Positions 6,559 through 6,652 of a stretch of 6,652 bases of DNA are shown piece by piece. The notes under the pieces were generated by a model. The model saw only the letters and a list, made by a program, of their open reading frames with translations. It was not told the DNA's origin and did not search any database. The stretch's first letter is position 1, and the number at the start of each line of letters is the position of its first letter. The stretch covers positions 1 through 6,652 of the forward strand of contig JAEVZQ010000025.1 in NCBI GenBank assembly GCA_023392135.1. Reading direction: 5' to 3'. A program made the position numbers and the translations under genes. The DNA comes from Pseudomonadota bacterium (lineage in GTDB: Bacteria; Pseudomonadota; Alphaproteobacteria; Rhizobiales; Hyphomicrobiaceae).

Positions 6559-6652
6559 TCACCTGCTCTCACGGTCCAACAGCCAGTCGAGGCTCCACCT
6601 GCCCCCGCCAGCCGCAGCCAGATACAGGAACACGAAGCAGTAGAGCACCGCG
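6559..6652 (-). CDS. DoxX-family membrane protein, C-terminal fragment (5' part outside window)
   Basis: On the - strand a frame enters from the window edge and ends at a TGA (plus-strand TCA, 6559-6561). It encodes 30 residues: AVLYCFVFLYLAAAGGGR, then WSLDWLLDRESR. A hydrophobic helix followed by a glycine-rich turn and WSLD is the usual ending of DoxX-family small membrane proteins, whose molecular role is mostly unassigned (named after a thiosulfate:quinone oxidoreductase subunit). The convergent orientation and intervening hairpin indicate a separate transcription unit unrelated to phosphonate use. With only 30 residues the family call is tentative, but the coding frame is credible. Confidence 0.68.
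   Translation of the reverse strand, partial: AVLYCFVFLYLAAAGGGRWSLDWLLDRESR

Noticed and set aside
6443..6643. Short + strand open frame running past the ligase stop
   Set aside because: It overlaps the ligase 3' end out of frame, crosses the hairpin and runs antisense to the DoxX-like fragment. It has no ribosome binding site or recognisable product.
1..6652. tRNA, rRNA, CRISPR array, insertion sequence or phage signatures
   Set aside because: No cloverleaf, spaced repeats, transposase motif or terminal inverted repeats were seen. The window is explained by metabolic genes.

Overview
The window is a compact aminophosphonate uptake-and-catabolism operon on the + strand. It is GC-rich, strongly biased to G/C at third codon positions, and the genes abut or overlap. 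Together with the protein styles, this suggests an alphaproteobacterium, probably of the Rhizobiales/Hyphomicrobiales. That placement is an inference from composition and gene style, not from a marker gene.

Layout. Bases 1-666 hold the 3' two-thirds of a periplasmic solute-binding protein of the 2-aminoethylphosphonate (AEP) ABC transporter family. A strong intrinsic terminator-type hairpin (678-715) follows. Next come the transporter ATPase (739-1881), a fused double-domain permease (1878-3572) and a PLP-dependent lyase of the aminotransferase class III fold (3581-4975). The lyase closely resembles PbfA, the (R)-1-hydroxy-2-aminoethylphosphonate ammonia-lyase. The ATPase and permease genes overlap by 4 bp (ATGA), and the lyase start lies within 10 bp of the permease stop. 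A 169-bp gap with a small GCGAAGC hairpin precedes a glutamine-synthetase-fold ligase (5145-6512) of the gamma-glutamyl-amine synthetase (GlnA4/PuuA-like) type. A bulged 14-bp stem (6515-6553) separates this gene from a convergent partial gene on the - strand (6559-6652) that reads as the C-terminus of a DoxX-family membrane protein. That gene marks the end of the phosphonate cassette.

How it works together (inference). The binding protein captures an aminophosphonate in the periplasm, and the permease dimer-in-one-chain with its ATPase imports it. PbfA removes ammonia from hydroxylated AEP to give phosphonoacetaldehyde. The enzymes that usually finish the route (PhnW transaminase, and PhnX or PhnY/PhnA for the aldehyde) are not in the window and must lie upstream or elsewhere. 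The most interesting element is the GS-like ligase. It keeps the metal- and glutamate-binding residues but lacks the DGSS loop carrying the ammonium-binding Asp of true glutamine synthetase. It may therefore glutamylate an amine, possibly the imported aminophosphonate or a related amine, rather than simply recapture ammonia.
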